In this document: positions 13,011 through 24,892 of the stretch, one piece after another
Layout of the letters: each line of letters starts with the position of its first letter
Numbering within the stretch: the first letter of the stretch is position 1
Origin: Liolophura sinensis
Lineage: Eukaryota > Mollusca > Polyplacophora > Chitonida > Chitonidae
Assembly: GCF_032854445.1 (NCBI RefSeq)
Contig: NC_088304.1
Coordinates: forward strand, 10,487,704 to 10,551,703
Direction of reading: 5' to 3'
Length of the DNA: 64,000 nt
Translations under genes and position numbers: made by a program
The notes under the pieces: generated by a model
Told to the model about the DNA's origin: nothing
Database searches by the model: none
Seen by the model: the letters and a program-made list of their open reading frames with translations, nothing else

Positions 13011-14054
13011 GACAAGGCTTTAAATACGTCATTTGTCATTGTTCCATTCTATGTTATTAAGGTAATATATAAATATTAATGTAGCCATTATATATACGGT
13101 ATAAGAAATGATGAACATCGTTAATCCGTCTTAGTTTGGATAGTTAAGAATGAAGTATTACACAGGCTGGGGTTATATTGACTGCATAAGCTCTCCATAC
13201 CACCACCGAACGTAAACCATCAAGCGTAGCTCGTTTTCATCTTCTATCATCGACGCACCGTCCAATCTTAGGTTTTATTGATTCTGGCTTTGTCTTCTGT
13301 TCATTTATAATCGGGGAAAGTCTTTAGTTTAAAGACTCTTCTGAGTGTACACATCTCATCATTAAACATGTTCTGATCTTCTTCGTCAACGTAGATTAAG
13401 CGATGACAAATACGTCTGCTGGGAAGACCATGTTGCTTTTTCTTCTTGTTGGGGATGGTGCATGTCCTTTTATTCTTGATCTCAGAATACAGTTTTGAAA
13501 TGCGCACGCGTTGCACCATATGGCCTCATTTTTATGTTGTTTACAAGCTTATTTTTCTTAGTCGTGTACTTAGCAATATCAAGACTAGCAAATATAAAAA
13601 AAGAGTCAATATATATGAACTTATGGTGACAGCTAAATATTTTACCATAAAACATTGGACATCTTTGCAGCTCGTTTATTATCAACACCGTCAGCGTTTA
13701 TTTCTTCATTTATCTGTTGTTTAATGGCATACTCAAGAAATTTTCTCTTAAACGATGGCGTATTAGTAGTTCCAGGTAAAGAAAACATTGATCTTTGCCA
13801 ATTACTGATAAACTGTCTCACCAATGTCGCACAGATATGTAACCATATGATGTAAAAAAAATAAAAAATAATAAAAAAAACCCAACAAAAAACAGAGCAA
13901 AACACGGTAGCGTTCTTTTCTGAATCCAGACATCTAGCTCATTAGTTTTTTATGCTAATCTAACTGAAATGATATATGCGTGAAGCCAGTGTATATAACC
14001 TATACTTATACAGCTTAACACGCTTCTTCCTGTGTACGTATTATTGATGATTGA
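13011..14054. other. Non-coding, nothing recognised
   Basis: Several overlapping short frames on both strands have no family support. An A-rich tract occupies 13853-13900. Confidence 0.35.
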
Positions 14055-14155
14055 ATAACTAGGAGAAACATATAGAAGTGTTAGACAACTGATATTCTAA
14101 TAGAAGTGTTAGACAACTGATATTCTAATAGAAGTGTTAGACAACTGATATTCTA
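14055..14155. repeat. Tandem repeat, 28 bp x about 3.5
   Basis: The unit 'tagaagtgttagacaactga' plus 'tattctaa' is repeated with essentially no change. Confidence 0.85.
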
Positions 14156-14194
14156 GGGTGGTACATGATGTGAATGTTACTTTTTCACTGAGTC

Positions 14195-14400
14195 GCCTGG
14201 AACATATGTGGCGTCTTTCCAACATCACTGGAAACTGTTGACTTCTTCTTTTTGATTGATTTTGTCCTATTTTCGTACTTTATATATTTTTTTGGTTTTC
14301 GGTTTTGGAAATTGGCTTTGCGATTATTGACGTGGAACGTCCTTACTGGTTGACGGCTTGTATACGAATGTCTTGCGATGCTTAGATTTTAATTAGTCCC
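14195..14400 (+). repeat. Family C copy
   Basis: Contains 'gtcctattttcgtactttat', 'ttggctttgcgattattg', 'acgtggaacgtccttactgg', 'ttgacggcttgtatacgaat'. The same order of words is seen at 20310-20510, 20790-21010, 28925-29060 (reverse), 31055-31265 (reverse), 48930-49105 and 49785-49990 (reverse). No coding capacity or clear terminal repeats were seen. Confidence 0.6.
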
Positions 14401-14439
14401 TTTTCTGAGCTAGCTCTGAAATGACCAATACTTACTGAA

Positions 14440-14490
14440 AACAGTGAGTACGGCGTAAAGCACGAACCAAATAAATAAATAAATCACTCA
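14440..14490 (+). mobile_element. SINE-A tail fragment
   Basis: 'gagtacggcgtaaagcacga' followed by 'accaaataaataaataaat' is the SINE-A 3' end. Confidence 0.7.
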
Positions 14491-15515
14491 AAACAATCTT
14501 ATGGAGTTTAACATCATGAACTGAAAAAAAGTATTCTAAATGCATATGTTTTAGCGATAATATGAACCTCCAAATTTTCATTGTGTAGAGCTTGTGATGT
14601 TAACATGTCATTAACAAAAGGCGAGTTTGGTAGTGAGTATGACTTTTGAGACAGCTTGGAATAGGCGACAAGCTAAAAGAAACGGAAAATAGTGTTCTTT
14701 CTTGATGTAGTCTCTTTAATTAGATAATGGTCTCAAGCCAAATCCAGCTTAAATTCTTTTGCGTATTCACCAATGTACAGCACATTGTCGTCTTTTTGCG
14801 CATATTTTTTTATTTATAGCGTACTCTGATTCAATTTATTTCAATTTTCATGCACATTCGGCCCGATAATGAATACCCCACACAGGTGTATATTTCAATT
14901 AGCAATCAAACACGGGTGTGTACCTGAAACAACATTGCCGCTGTGTAAAAGTGAGAACAAATCTCGCTTTGATTCGTCACCTTGGCATCAGGTTGGGTCG
15001 ATACCCCTTGATGAATTAATCTAAGGGCTGACGATGACGGCTTACCGATCTGTCCGTCAACAATCTGCCCGTCTGGCGTGTGAGCGTGAGCAATCCCCAG
15101 GAGGCCGTTATGCTTGACCTCTCCACATCAGTTTACGGAGGCGCAAGGCTAGAGTGGTGCCATCAGAATAGCACCTTGTCTGACCGATTGTATCACTTTA
15201 ACAGTGTAGCGACAGCACGCAGGCTTTGCACATCCACATGCGTGTTTAAAACTACTTGAACTATCTGGATTTGGTTTTGGCTCTTCAAGGACCGTATACA
15301 ACATTTGGCAATACTGTTGCTTCCTCTGACGGATTTGTGTTGATTATTGTTCAGGAATTTTTTCAGATCATCTATATGAAATTCTCATTTTATATCTTAA
15401 TAATATTAATTTAGACTAGATTAAATTCTGCACATTTTGCATTTAGCATTTACAGCAGCAGCTTCTTTACTTTCAGCAACAATATAAACGTTTATCATTG
15501 GCGATCAAGACACAT
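14491..15515. other. Non-coding, nothing recognised
   Basis: No gene supported. 15000-15250 looks single-copy and of mixed composition, unlike the repeats on either side. Confidence 0.35.
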
Positions 15516-15905
15516 CGAAATGTAACTTTGTCAGTGACTGGTAAATCTAACTTTGTCAGTGACTGATAAATACATGTCTAATTTTGTCAGTGACTAGCAA
15601 ATGTAACTTTGTCAGTGACTTGCAAATGTAATTTTGCCAGCGGCTAGTGAATACAACTTTGTCAGTGACTACCAAATGTAACTTTGTTAATGACTACCAA
15701 ATGTAACGTTGTCAGTGACTTGCAAATGTAATTTTGCCAGCGGCTAGTGAATACAACTTTGTCAGTGACTACCAAATGTAACTTTGTTAATGACTACCAA
15801 ATGTAACGTTGTCAGTGACTACCAAATGTAACGTTGTCAGTGACTACCAAATGTAACTTTGTCAGTGACTACCAAATGTAACGTTGTCCGTGACTGGCAT
15901 GGCTA
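15516..15905. repeat. Tandem repeat, 25 bp x about 15, with a 100-bp higher-order unit
   Basis: The basic unit is 'tgtaactttgtcagtgacta' plus 'ccaaa'. A run of four units (starting 'tgcaaatgtaattttgccag' at 15621) recurs almost unchanged at 15721, showing a later 100-base duplication inside the array. Confidence 0.88.
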
Positions 15906-17990
15906 GGTCATTACATTTTAATTCCAAATACACTTCTACGTTTTTCTTACGTTTTACCTGACGTAATGAGGCATTTCTTCAAACACATGACAAGGTTAAG
16001 GCTGTCTTGAAGGTCCCTGCGCCAACAAAGCCCAATTTGCCTTCAGAGGAAGAACCATTTTCTATTTACGAGCGTTCTTCTTAATTTACACGTTTGATTG
16101 TTGATTTAATTTAATCGATATTTAACACGTTCATCATGACATTTTCACTAATGCGATGACGTTCAGTTCTATGGGTGGAGATAGCCGGAGGGTAAGGGGT
16201 AAACCACAGACCTTTGCCAAGTCACTGACAAACTTTCCGACACGTGACGTACAAATTTTCACACCACATTATTGGTAGAAGGTAAGTGGTCGTCAACGAA
16301 CGTTAGACTGCATAAACGACCAAGCGATAACCATAAGGCTCCAAGACAGCGTGGATTTGGCCTTAGGATTATTGTTCCCTAACGTCCATTTTGGTTGACA
16401 CCTTCTATGCGAACGGCTGTTTTCACGCAAACATAATTTCCGATTCCAAGACCAGTTTTCAGATTCTGAGTTCAGACACCTCCAGCGAATCATACACTTT
16501 TGCCTTTTGGAGGTTACTGCAAATTGATGAATAGCCGCTGAATAACGAAAATATGCAGAAAAAAGTTTTTCAGTGAAGAGAAAGCAGTGATGAAAGATCA
16601 GTGTTTGGTATTTCGTTTCAAATAAGCTTTGAATTACTAGTATGCCTGCTGAAGTCTTCTATCTCATGGCCCTACGCATTTTTGAAGTTTTCATTAATGC
16701 TGGATAGAAGATACCAATATCATTATCAAACGAATATTTTATTACTGGCATTTTTTTCTCATAATGGCAAGTCGAAGAAACGTACGTAAGTTCATTCAGG
16801 AAGTCACTGCAATATTTTGCGCTATTTCGTCTTCTTTTGAGTCTCATAGCGACGGTATCTAGCATATGGTTGTGATATATTCCAGAGTCTTGCAATTTGA
16901 ACGTCAGAATCGAAGGCATGATGCTTTTTTAAGGGCAGGTCTTTAGATATGACAACAGTCGAATTATTGAGCCCAATAAAAATCTTTGAGTAAATAGAAG
17001 TCGAATTATCTCGGTGAACAGAGTCAAATATTTGCGTCTCAATTGATTTTTGTGTCACAGTCCACGTAGAGGCCGAGCAGACCTTTTTTTCCTGTCTTGA
17101 AGAATCACTCTCTTCTCTGAGCCACAAATCGGGCGAAACCTTTAATTGATCTCACCGGATGTCGATCTGTAGCCGCCATCTTTTTATCAAAAGTCTCAAG
17201 ATGGCGGAACGATAACCTGCGATTTACGCTTAAAACTTTTTTAATCGATCTCTGATTACCTTGAAGTTTTTTGTAACGACTAATCATGTTTTGGTTGAAC
17301 TGTTACACTCTAGGATCAGAAAGTAAACAATTCCAAACCGATGACAGAAGCCTTAGAAAGATGGCTTGATAAAATCTTTGGGCATCGCTCTGAGTAGTGT
17401 GTTCGATTCTGTCTGTAGTCATTTTGTGTCAAGTATAGAGGTATTCAGTTGATCCGTTTGAATGTATCGGACAACAAATGCTGCGGATCCTTTTTTATGC
17501 AGCTATTTTTTCAAAATTCACATCCCTTTACTGTTAATGATCACAGGAAAAAAGGTATTCCATTTAGGAAGCGTTACAATTCCGTAACGTGTTAAAAATG
17601 TCTGACTTCTGTTATTGCGTTTTTGTTAAACCAAAACTCTGTGATGAAGACAACAACTATGGAATCCACAACTCTGTGATGAAGACGACCAAACGTTATG
17701 TTTGAATGTAACTCTAATGCCCGTTAATAAACACTGACTGATCCATCCGTAAGGTTGAAAATATCGAATCATTCATTTTCGATGAACATGGAACAAATCC
17801 TAGAGCATAAATATACCATCTTCAATGCCGGGCTTACCTCATTCCAAGCAGTTGATGTTTCGTGTAAGTCTCCAATCAATCTTAATTATTATCAAGGGTA
17901 AATTTTAAATTATTAAAAATGTGTATTCTTAATAATTTACCATCTATAATTATGGAATTATTGCCAGGCGTATTGCCAGGCTATTCTTGA
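15906..17990. other. Non-coding, nothing recognised
   Basis: Short frames on the - strand (16293-17287) have no recognisable domains. A small direct repeat ('aactctgtgatgaagac') occurs at 17636 and 17671. Confidence 0.35.
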
Positions 17991-18165
17991 AGTATTACCA
18001 AGTGTATAGTTTATGAAATATAACCAGGTGTAATTTGTGAAATATAACCAGGTGTATTTAGTGAGATATAACCAGGTGTATTTAGTGAAATATAACCAGG
18101 TGTATTTAGTGAAATATAACCAGGTGTAATTCTTGAATTATTACCGGGTGTAAATTTATAAAGCA
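17991..18165. repeat. Tandem repeat, about 24 bp x 7
   Basis: Units of 'aaatataaccaggtgtattt' plus 'agtg', diverging at both ends. The reverse-strand frame with repeated N-T-P-G-Y-I-S is a translation of this array, not a protein. Confidence 0.85.
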
Positions 18166-19924
18166 AGGTGTTATTCGGTATAATCTGGAGTATTTTTTTT
18201 TTGTTTTTTTTCTTAAGCTTGTTGCGTAATGGCTCATTTCTATGCTTCAAGGTCAGATTCACATTCGACATACTAACAAATATACGCAATGGTTACAACA
18301 AAACGCTTACCTGCCGTGCGTGTACATTACATGTAGAGTTAAACCACACTCCTGGTTGTCGGGAACACAGGTGATATTGGCGAGAGATAAAGCGACCAAA
18401 CAGTAACACGTTTCCGTATAAGTCTTGCTGTAACTATAGAAATAGTGACATCATTCTCAGTTCTCATGTATGCTTGCTATAACGGGATAACTTGTAAACC
18501 TGTATGTATTAATGTGGGCCGTACAGAAGAGGTCTTTATTCACAAGAGTGGACGTGAAGCTTCCGTGTTATTTTACTTGAGAACGTTGACACCGAAATTC
18601 AAGAAGCAACTCCATTTGTAATAGTATTTTATCAGACTGATTCTGCAATCATAAATTTGCTATTCATGTGTATACTGGCTGAATTCTTAACGCTATTCAC
18701 AATCATGAAATGATTGGATTATTATTGTTTTAAGCAATGTCGGATATTTGTAAGCAAGCTTTATTTAAATTTGACCATAACTTCAGTGGAAAGCGTGCTG
18801 TAGAAGATGCATTCTCGGATGTCAATTAAAGTATCTCATATGGCCTGACACAACTTCAGTCCGTGTTCTGGTGCTTACGACATTCTTAATGACAGTGTTA
18901 TGTGACTCCGCGACACACAGCCCAGGTGCTTGTACGCCTTTCAAGTTTGGTGTACAAATTTCCGGTGAGGGCTAATTCGGTCATACCGATTGAGAAAGAG
19001 CAGACCACATGTCTGTCACAACCTCGGCTATAATGCTGTTTTAATTCCTCTGATCAATGAATATTGTAACCGGATGCCAGTTAGGGTAACCCATAACCCT
19101 TCGCACTCAATTATAACAGGGCCGAAGTCAATCAATTGAGTTGAGCAGATCCAGTGTGTCGATCGCGTGGGGATGTAGGCTCTCAAGAAAAGCGAGCTTT
19201 ACTGTCGGGAAAGTCCGCCGACGACGGCTTCGGAAGAGGCGTGGACTCGAGTCGAATTTGGACCCATCTCAGGCCTCCAGCTGTTAAACAGCTTGAACGG
19301 CTTCATTGGCGAACAGTTCGTTGTCGATTGAAGCGCCACTCTCAACCAAACTCCCTGCTAAGCACTCTCTGATTGCAACGCTGTTAGTCCGGCCAGACGG
19401 GTCGGCATTTTTTTTATTCTTCTCTGACCAGGTGTGCTTACTACTAACTCCCTGTCACTGATTATTTTACCCTTACTCTTACTACGGGCAAGGGATACTG
19501 GACCGTGACTCAGGAACGCTGAGAAACTTTCCAAGGATGTACGTCTGGGTTTGATGCCGTAAATTTGATCACCAGGTAGGTTAAAATTCGTTATGCGCTA
19601 GTTTAAATCACAAATTCCTGCGTTTCAAAAATTCTGTTGTTTCATTTTGTTTGCATTACTAGTTTAACAGCTGCCGTAAATTGAGCATGAGGTAGGTTGA
19701 TGTTTGATGTACACGCTGTAGTCTGAATCCCCGATTTCTACATTTCAAACATACCATTGTTTCATATGGGGTTGCATTTACTAGCTTATTAGCTGCCGTT
19801 AATTTGAGCCCAAGACAGATTAACATTTATTACGTATGGACTCAAGTAGTTTGAATCACGAATTCCTAAGGTTTACGTTTCAAAAACTACTTTTTACGTT
19901 TTGTATTTCTAGTCTAATAGTAGG
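18166..19924. other. Non-coding; G+C-richer patch at 19090-19440
   Basis: A 72-codon frame at 19154-19372 lies in the G+C-richer patch but has no known domain. 19570-19920 contains three diverged blocks with 'ctgccgt(t)aa(a)ttgagc' and 'tttcaaaaa', suggesting an old repeat of about 120 bases. Confidence 0.35.
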
Positions 19925-20047
19925 TTTATTTATTTATTCATTTGATTGGTGTTTTTACGCCATAATCAAGAACATTTCACTTATATGACGGCGGTCAGCA
20001 TTATGGTGGGAGAAAACCACGAGCATCCGCAGGATGCTGGACGAGGC
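19925..20047 (-). mobile_element. SINE-A fragment, - strand
   Basis: 'tttatttattcatttgattg', 'gtgtttttacgccataatc', 'cggtcagcattatggtggga' and 'gagcatccgcaggatgctgg' match the tail-side half of SINE-A with a deletion. Confidence 0.85.
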
Positions 20048-20238
20048 AGATAGTCTAGTAGGTAAACACGTGGATGTATGTAGTAGATTTAAATTAAAAC
20101 CATGTGTACTTGTATTGAAGTTGAAAGTCGTTTTAACACACATTCCCTTGATAACCTTTATACCCTCGGTGTAGTGCCCAGTACTGATGTGAGTTAGACA
20201 ATGTTTGGAACAGAAAATCGGGCTGTTTTATCTCTCTC

Positions 20239-20269
20239 TGGTCATAAGAAGGACGACTTCTTATGACCA
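20239..20269. repeat. Perfect 13-bp inverted repeat with 5-base loop
   Basis: TGGTCATAAGAAG, loop GACGA, then CTTCTTATGACCA. It stands next to a family C copy. Confidence 0.9.
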
Positions 20270-20309
20270 CGCCATTGTTATTTAAGCCACATGTACTTGT
20301 AACCAACTA

Positions 20310-20510
20310 GAAAAGCGTCTCATTGAAAACTGTCCACTGCTTCTCTTTGCAAGATTCCGTCCTATTTTGGTACTTTATATACTTTCTTAGCTCTTTTGTG
20401 GTTTGTGTTACACGTCGTTTGGGAACTGGCCTTGCGATTATTGCCCTGGAACGTCCTAATTGACTGACGGTTGGTATACCAATGTCTGTTTCGACGCATA
20501 GATTCAATGA
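20310..20510 (+). repeat. Family C copy
   Basis: 'gtcctattttggtactttat', 'gtggtttgtgttacacgtcg', 'ggccttgcgattattgccct', 'ggaacgtcctaattgactga' follow in the family order. Confidence 0.65.
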
Positions 20511-20789
20511 TTTAGCATTTTTATTTAACCTACTTCACTGATGATTTCTCCACAAGCTTAAAGTTATGAATTAATATACACAAGTGGTGTTACTCATGCC
20601 TTTGTATCTAATACCGCTTAACCTGGGGCTAGGGGCCGTAAAGGTAGCCGTGCTCATTTCATCTGCATGATGCCTTTATGAACAGTTGCAATCAAAGCGC
20701 CACTGAGATACTTGTTTAATTGTTATCTGACCTGGAACTCATTCATGGACTACGAATTTGAACTTTGATATGGAATTCATGCCTGGAAT

Positions 20790-21010
20790 ATCCACTGTCT
20801 GCCCAGCATCATTGAAAACTTATGACCGCTTCTCTCTTGTGTGTTCCGGCTTTATTTCTTATTTGTATAATTTCTTCCATACCTTTGTCTTTGGGAGCTA
20901 GTGTTAAACGTTGTTTTGGAAATGGATCTTGCGATTATCGCCTTTGAACGCCCTTTACGGACTACGAATAGTATATGAATGTCGGACATGACGCTTATAT
21001 TTGTAATAGA
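20790..21010 (+). repeat. Family C copy, diverged
   Basis: 'acttatgaccgcttctctct', 'gtgttaaacgttgttttgga', 'tcttgcgattatcgcctttg' and 'tatatgaatgtcggac' match the copy 480 bases upstream with many differences. Confidence 0.55.
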
Positions 21011-21127
21011 TTTGTATCATATTATATTCCCATCATATCTTTCGATTGTAACAGGCATTGACGATGTAGCATCCTTTCGTGTCTTCCAGTGTTATTAGGT
21101 TTCGATATACATGAACACCAGTCATAT

Positions 21128-21338
21128 TTATTTTCGTTTTATTGGTGCTTTACGCTATACTGAAGTATATTTCACTTATACGACGGCGACATCCGTTAGT
21201 TTTTATTCTCGTAATATCGTTCTATGATCGTAGCCACCAATGACATTGTATGCTGGTCGCTGTCGTATAAGTGAAATATTCTTGAGTACGGCGTAAAACA
21301 CCAATCAGATAAAAATAAATAAATAAATCAATGACATT
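21128..21338. mobile_element. Two SINE-A fragments in inverted orientation
   Basis: 21130-21190 has the tail side on the - strand ('attggtgctttacgctatac'), and 21250-21338 the tail side on the + strand ('gtcgtataagtgaaatattc', 'ttgagtacggcgtaaaacac', A-rich tail). About 60 unrelated bases separate them. Confidence 0.8.
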
Positions 21339-22084
21339 GTATTCGGTCATGTCCTTCCATTATAATACACAGCTATGATATACCCCTCCCGTCTTGTCTT
21401 TCAATATTTTGTTGAACAATATAAGTTGAACAATATACATCAGTGAAGCTGCGTCTACGTCATATCGTTCAAATATAATATAAAAAAACTTCAGCGTATA
21501 TAGACATAAAACCAGAATAGCTACGACGGTGTGATAGTTGACAATTGGGCAAACGTAACCGTTTATAGTCTATCAAGTTTTAAAATACATCATTGGTATT
21601 GCATTTTCTCACAGTCCTTCAAATATTCAATATCTATTCCTCAAAAAGAATAATAGAATACGACATAATCATATTACTTACGTAATGCCACATTTTTTTT
21701 CAAGCGCAAATGTTGACCTGAAAACCTTGAACTGTCGTATGAACAGTCGCTCTGTTTTCCCACTTCTTTTTTTTTTCGAATTCCTTGTACTAAAATGTAG
21801 TGACCACTGAAATTATTTCATAACTGCTACATGGTGTATGTATGGCAGGGCTCTACTTCGTATACCAGTCATTCCACAGCTAATGAAAGTATGCATGTAA
21901 AAGCGAAATATCAGTGATCATTCCCTATCTTGCCTTCGCAATATTTTGAATTCTTGCTGTTGGATTTTCTTACAACCTGCATGTGTGAACATGTTCGGGT
22001 GTAACTACAAGTATGTGGGGTAAAAACTGAAGGGCATGCATACATAGGGGATTCCATCATTTATAAATGTTCATAAAAGTTCAT
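21339..22084. other. Non-coding, nothing recognised
   Basis: AT-rich; no supported gene or repeat. Confidence 0.35.
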
Positions 22085-22285
22085 TATAGGGTGGACCAAT
22101 GTGGCTGCTCTGAGTTCAAACTCAGCTCATGCTGGTTTCGTCCCCGCTCGTACATGGGAAGGTATGGCTTCAACCTGTGGATGGTCGTTGGGTTTTCCTC
22201 TGAGCTCTGTCAGGGCCGATACGCAGTCGTATAAGTGAAATGTTCTTGAGTACAACGAAAAACACCAGTGAAATAAATCAGTTTG
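22085..22285 (+). mobile_element. SINE-A copy, + strand, 5' part lost
   Basis: Starts near the B box ('gagttcaaactcagctcatg'), then 'gtacatgggaaggtatggct', 'cctgtggatggtcgttgggt', 'gtcgtataagtgaaatgttc' and 'ttgagtacaacg', with a shortened body. Confidence 0.8.
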
Positions 22286-23470
22286 ATAAATTATGTGATG
22301 TGCTGTGTGCTGTATGTATGAAAGCGTGTTGAATCTCTCCTTGTTTGGAAGCATCATATATGCCTGTAAGCAAAACTTTTATGAACTGGGCATGTGCTAT
22401 TGTTTTTGATCTCTGGCAGAGTTCTATGAAGCTTATTACGTGTGCGTATAGGTATACTGAACACGTTAAGGCCCATCATGTTTGTCACAATAATCAATGT
22501 AAGTATAAATGCTATCCAGTGGTGTAAGGGTTGCTCACGCACCTTCCTTGTCGCCATCGGTTTTCTTCAGAAAGGGTAATGAAGACACAATTATATGTAT
22601 GAACGACAATCACTATTCTGGCAGAAACGATCCAAATTCGGCGATGTCAGCACTATCCCTGATCCCCGGCCTTACCTATGCCCACTGTGATGTAAGTCAG
22701 GGAAAGGGATGGACAGAACGAAAAGCATTTTTTGATCTAATTGGATTATATCTGATTTGTTCGCCAAAAAATATATCGATGATACAATTTTTAGTGCATG
22801 AAACAATAAGGCCTGTATTTCATCTGTTTGTTTAGAAATGTGTATAGTATTTATACCTTCCCTTGCGCTTACTGTTTGTGGGACATTGTGACAATAACGT
22901 GTGGGGGCGTTTGCGCAGTCTAACGTTCGCAGTGAGCGATTGTTCCTTGGTTAATCACTTGCCCTACGTCAATGTGGCGTGCATATCTGTACGTCGCAAG
23001 AATATTCAACCAACATGAAATAAATAAATAAATAAAAAATTATACGTTTGCCGTATCAATCCAGTCTGAAATACGTTTGTGACCCGACCGCAATAATTAC
23101 TTTTGCCTCGGTATGAAAACTTTTTAAATCGGGTATTAAAGAGTTAATCGCTAGGAAAGATATAGGCCAATTTCTGACATTGCTTGATTTCTTTGCTCAG
23201 AAGATATTCGGCTCGTTTATTGCCTTTTTCTTCAGTAGTCTTCTGTTATGTTATGAAATGAACGATTTGTTGCTTTTGAACTATAACGTTGCAGGGATAA
23301 AGCATGATTTACATATTTATCTTCTTTGGAATAGAAATTCTTTGCGTCCTTAATAGATTAAAAGAATTTCTTCCCAAATCCAATCGATTGAATCACAAAA
23401 TTTTCTAGATTTCCTTGACTGAGGTGATGAAATCAGTGCTGATAATCGCAGACGAATCGATACGTCGCAG
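22286..23470. other. Non-coding; other SINE-like tail at 22965-23040
   Basis: A frame of 108 codons at 22509-22835 has no recognisable domain. The stretch 'gcaagaatattcaaccaaca' followed by 'tgaaataaataaataaat' looks like the 3' end of a further retroposon. Confidence 0.35.
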
Positions 23471-23474
23471 CACT

Positions 23475-23516
23475 GGGGGGGGGGGGGGGGGGGGGTGGGT
23501 GTGGGGGTGGGGGTGG
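23475..23516 (+). repeat. Run of 21 G followed by G-rich tract
   Basis: Twenty-one uninterrupted G bases are followed by 'tgggtgtgggggtgggggtg'. It meets the pattern for a G-quadruplex many times over. Its length may be inexact because such runs are error-prone in sequencing. Confidence 0.85.
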
Positions 23517-23963
23517 ACCCTATATATATATGTTTGTTTGTATGTTTATTTGTAACAGTTTAGCAGGCTCGTTTGCCTTCTAATCAAGCGACACTAATCA
23601 AGTGGAATAATGCCATTTTATGCAAAAAAATTCGAAGATGTAATTCTAAGGCAAAAAATTGACATTTGAAGAAATTCAGTGACACAGAAAATCCCTGCCA
23701 CATTGCCATTTTCGTCTCTCATCACGGTGTGAGAGCTGGGAATTCCATTCTATATACTGACAGCGTGGTCGTTATACGTGTAGGACACAAGAGACTGACA
23801 CACGTCGGAGCCGCACGGAAACGAACAGTCAGTTGTACTTAAAACAAACTCCGAGTATGGAAGGGAACGTATGTGGCGGTAGTTTGCCGGTGTTTTGGTA
23901 GTCTGTGTAGCCATCTCTAGGAGTGTGCGACGAAGAGAAATGCTCGTACATCGCTAAAGATAA

Positions 23964-24084
23964 CATCACAAAGTTTCTTTATGGATAAGAACTTATGATT
24001 TATGGATAAGAACTTCTGATTTACTTTTGCTGGCATGCTTGATAACGATGTCAGAATGTACATCCATAAAGAACCTTTGTGATG
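23964..24084. repeat. 23-bp inverted repeat around a 75-base loop
   Basis: The left arm (23964-23986) and the reverse complement of the right arm (24062-24084) agree at 22 of 23 bases, starting 'catcacaaag' and ending 'ttctttatggat'. Inside the loop a shorter direct repeat, 'tttatggataagaactt', occurs twice. Confidence 0.85.
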
Positions 24085-24892
24085 ATACCATGCCAACTTC
24101 TGTATGCCTCTTAAAGAACCCTAAAAATGGCAGCATAGTTAAGCTGAAATAATGAGCAGCTTATAAGTTGACTTCAGAATGCTTTTTTTATTACACAAAC
24201 TAGTCGTAGTTCAATATGCACGATGCACTGCATATATACTTAGCTTCTCCAGCATTCGTAAAGTATACCGTGTCACACATTTGTATTCCTTGTACAGCGA
24301 CACCTCTGTTCATGTATAGATGCTGTAATCGCCATCATGCGGAGGTAGAAGTAACAACATGTGCCTAACGTAACTTCTGTGAGAAAACACAGTGAGAGCT
24401 ACCATACCATGGTATAAAAACACGTGGTGTAGCGTAGCTTCGGCTTTGCAAAACTGGCCCCAGTAGAGAACTCCGTAGAATAATGAAAAAACGTGTGGAC
24501 AAAGGGAGTTAATGCAAAGCAGGTACAGCACTACAATGACCAGTAGAAGGTGAAATGCCCATAAAAAAGATGAACAACGTTCATTTCACCATGACTTACG
24601 CAATACACTTGTTTCACAAAATAATGCTATTTAAAAGGTAGGGCATATTCTTTATGAACGTGCCACAGCTATTAATATTAAACAACTCTTTAATTAGATA
24701 AACTGTTTATTGGTAGGAGGTATTTGACATCTGAGGCAAAGTTTAGCCCTGAGTTAATCAATAAAATGATAGGAAACTAACATACAAGCTTGACAGCAAA
24801 TTTCAGCTATGCACAGCTATGTATAACACCTTGCATGGTATAGGTGTACTTTGAAGATTGTCTTATCTCAGGGCATGAACAACTGTAGTCCT
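24085..24892. other. Non-coding, nothing recognised
   Basis: No supported gene or repeat. Confidence 0.35.

Noticed and set aside
18011-18289. Reverse frame with N-T-P-G-Y-I-S repeats
   Set aside because: Translation of the 24-bp tandem array.
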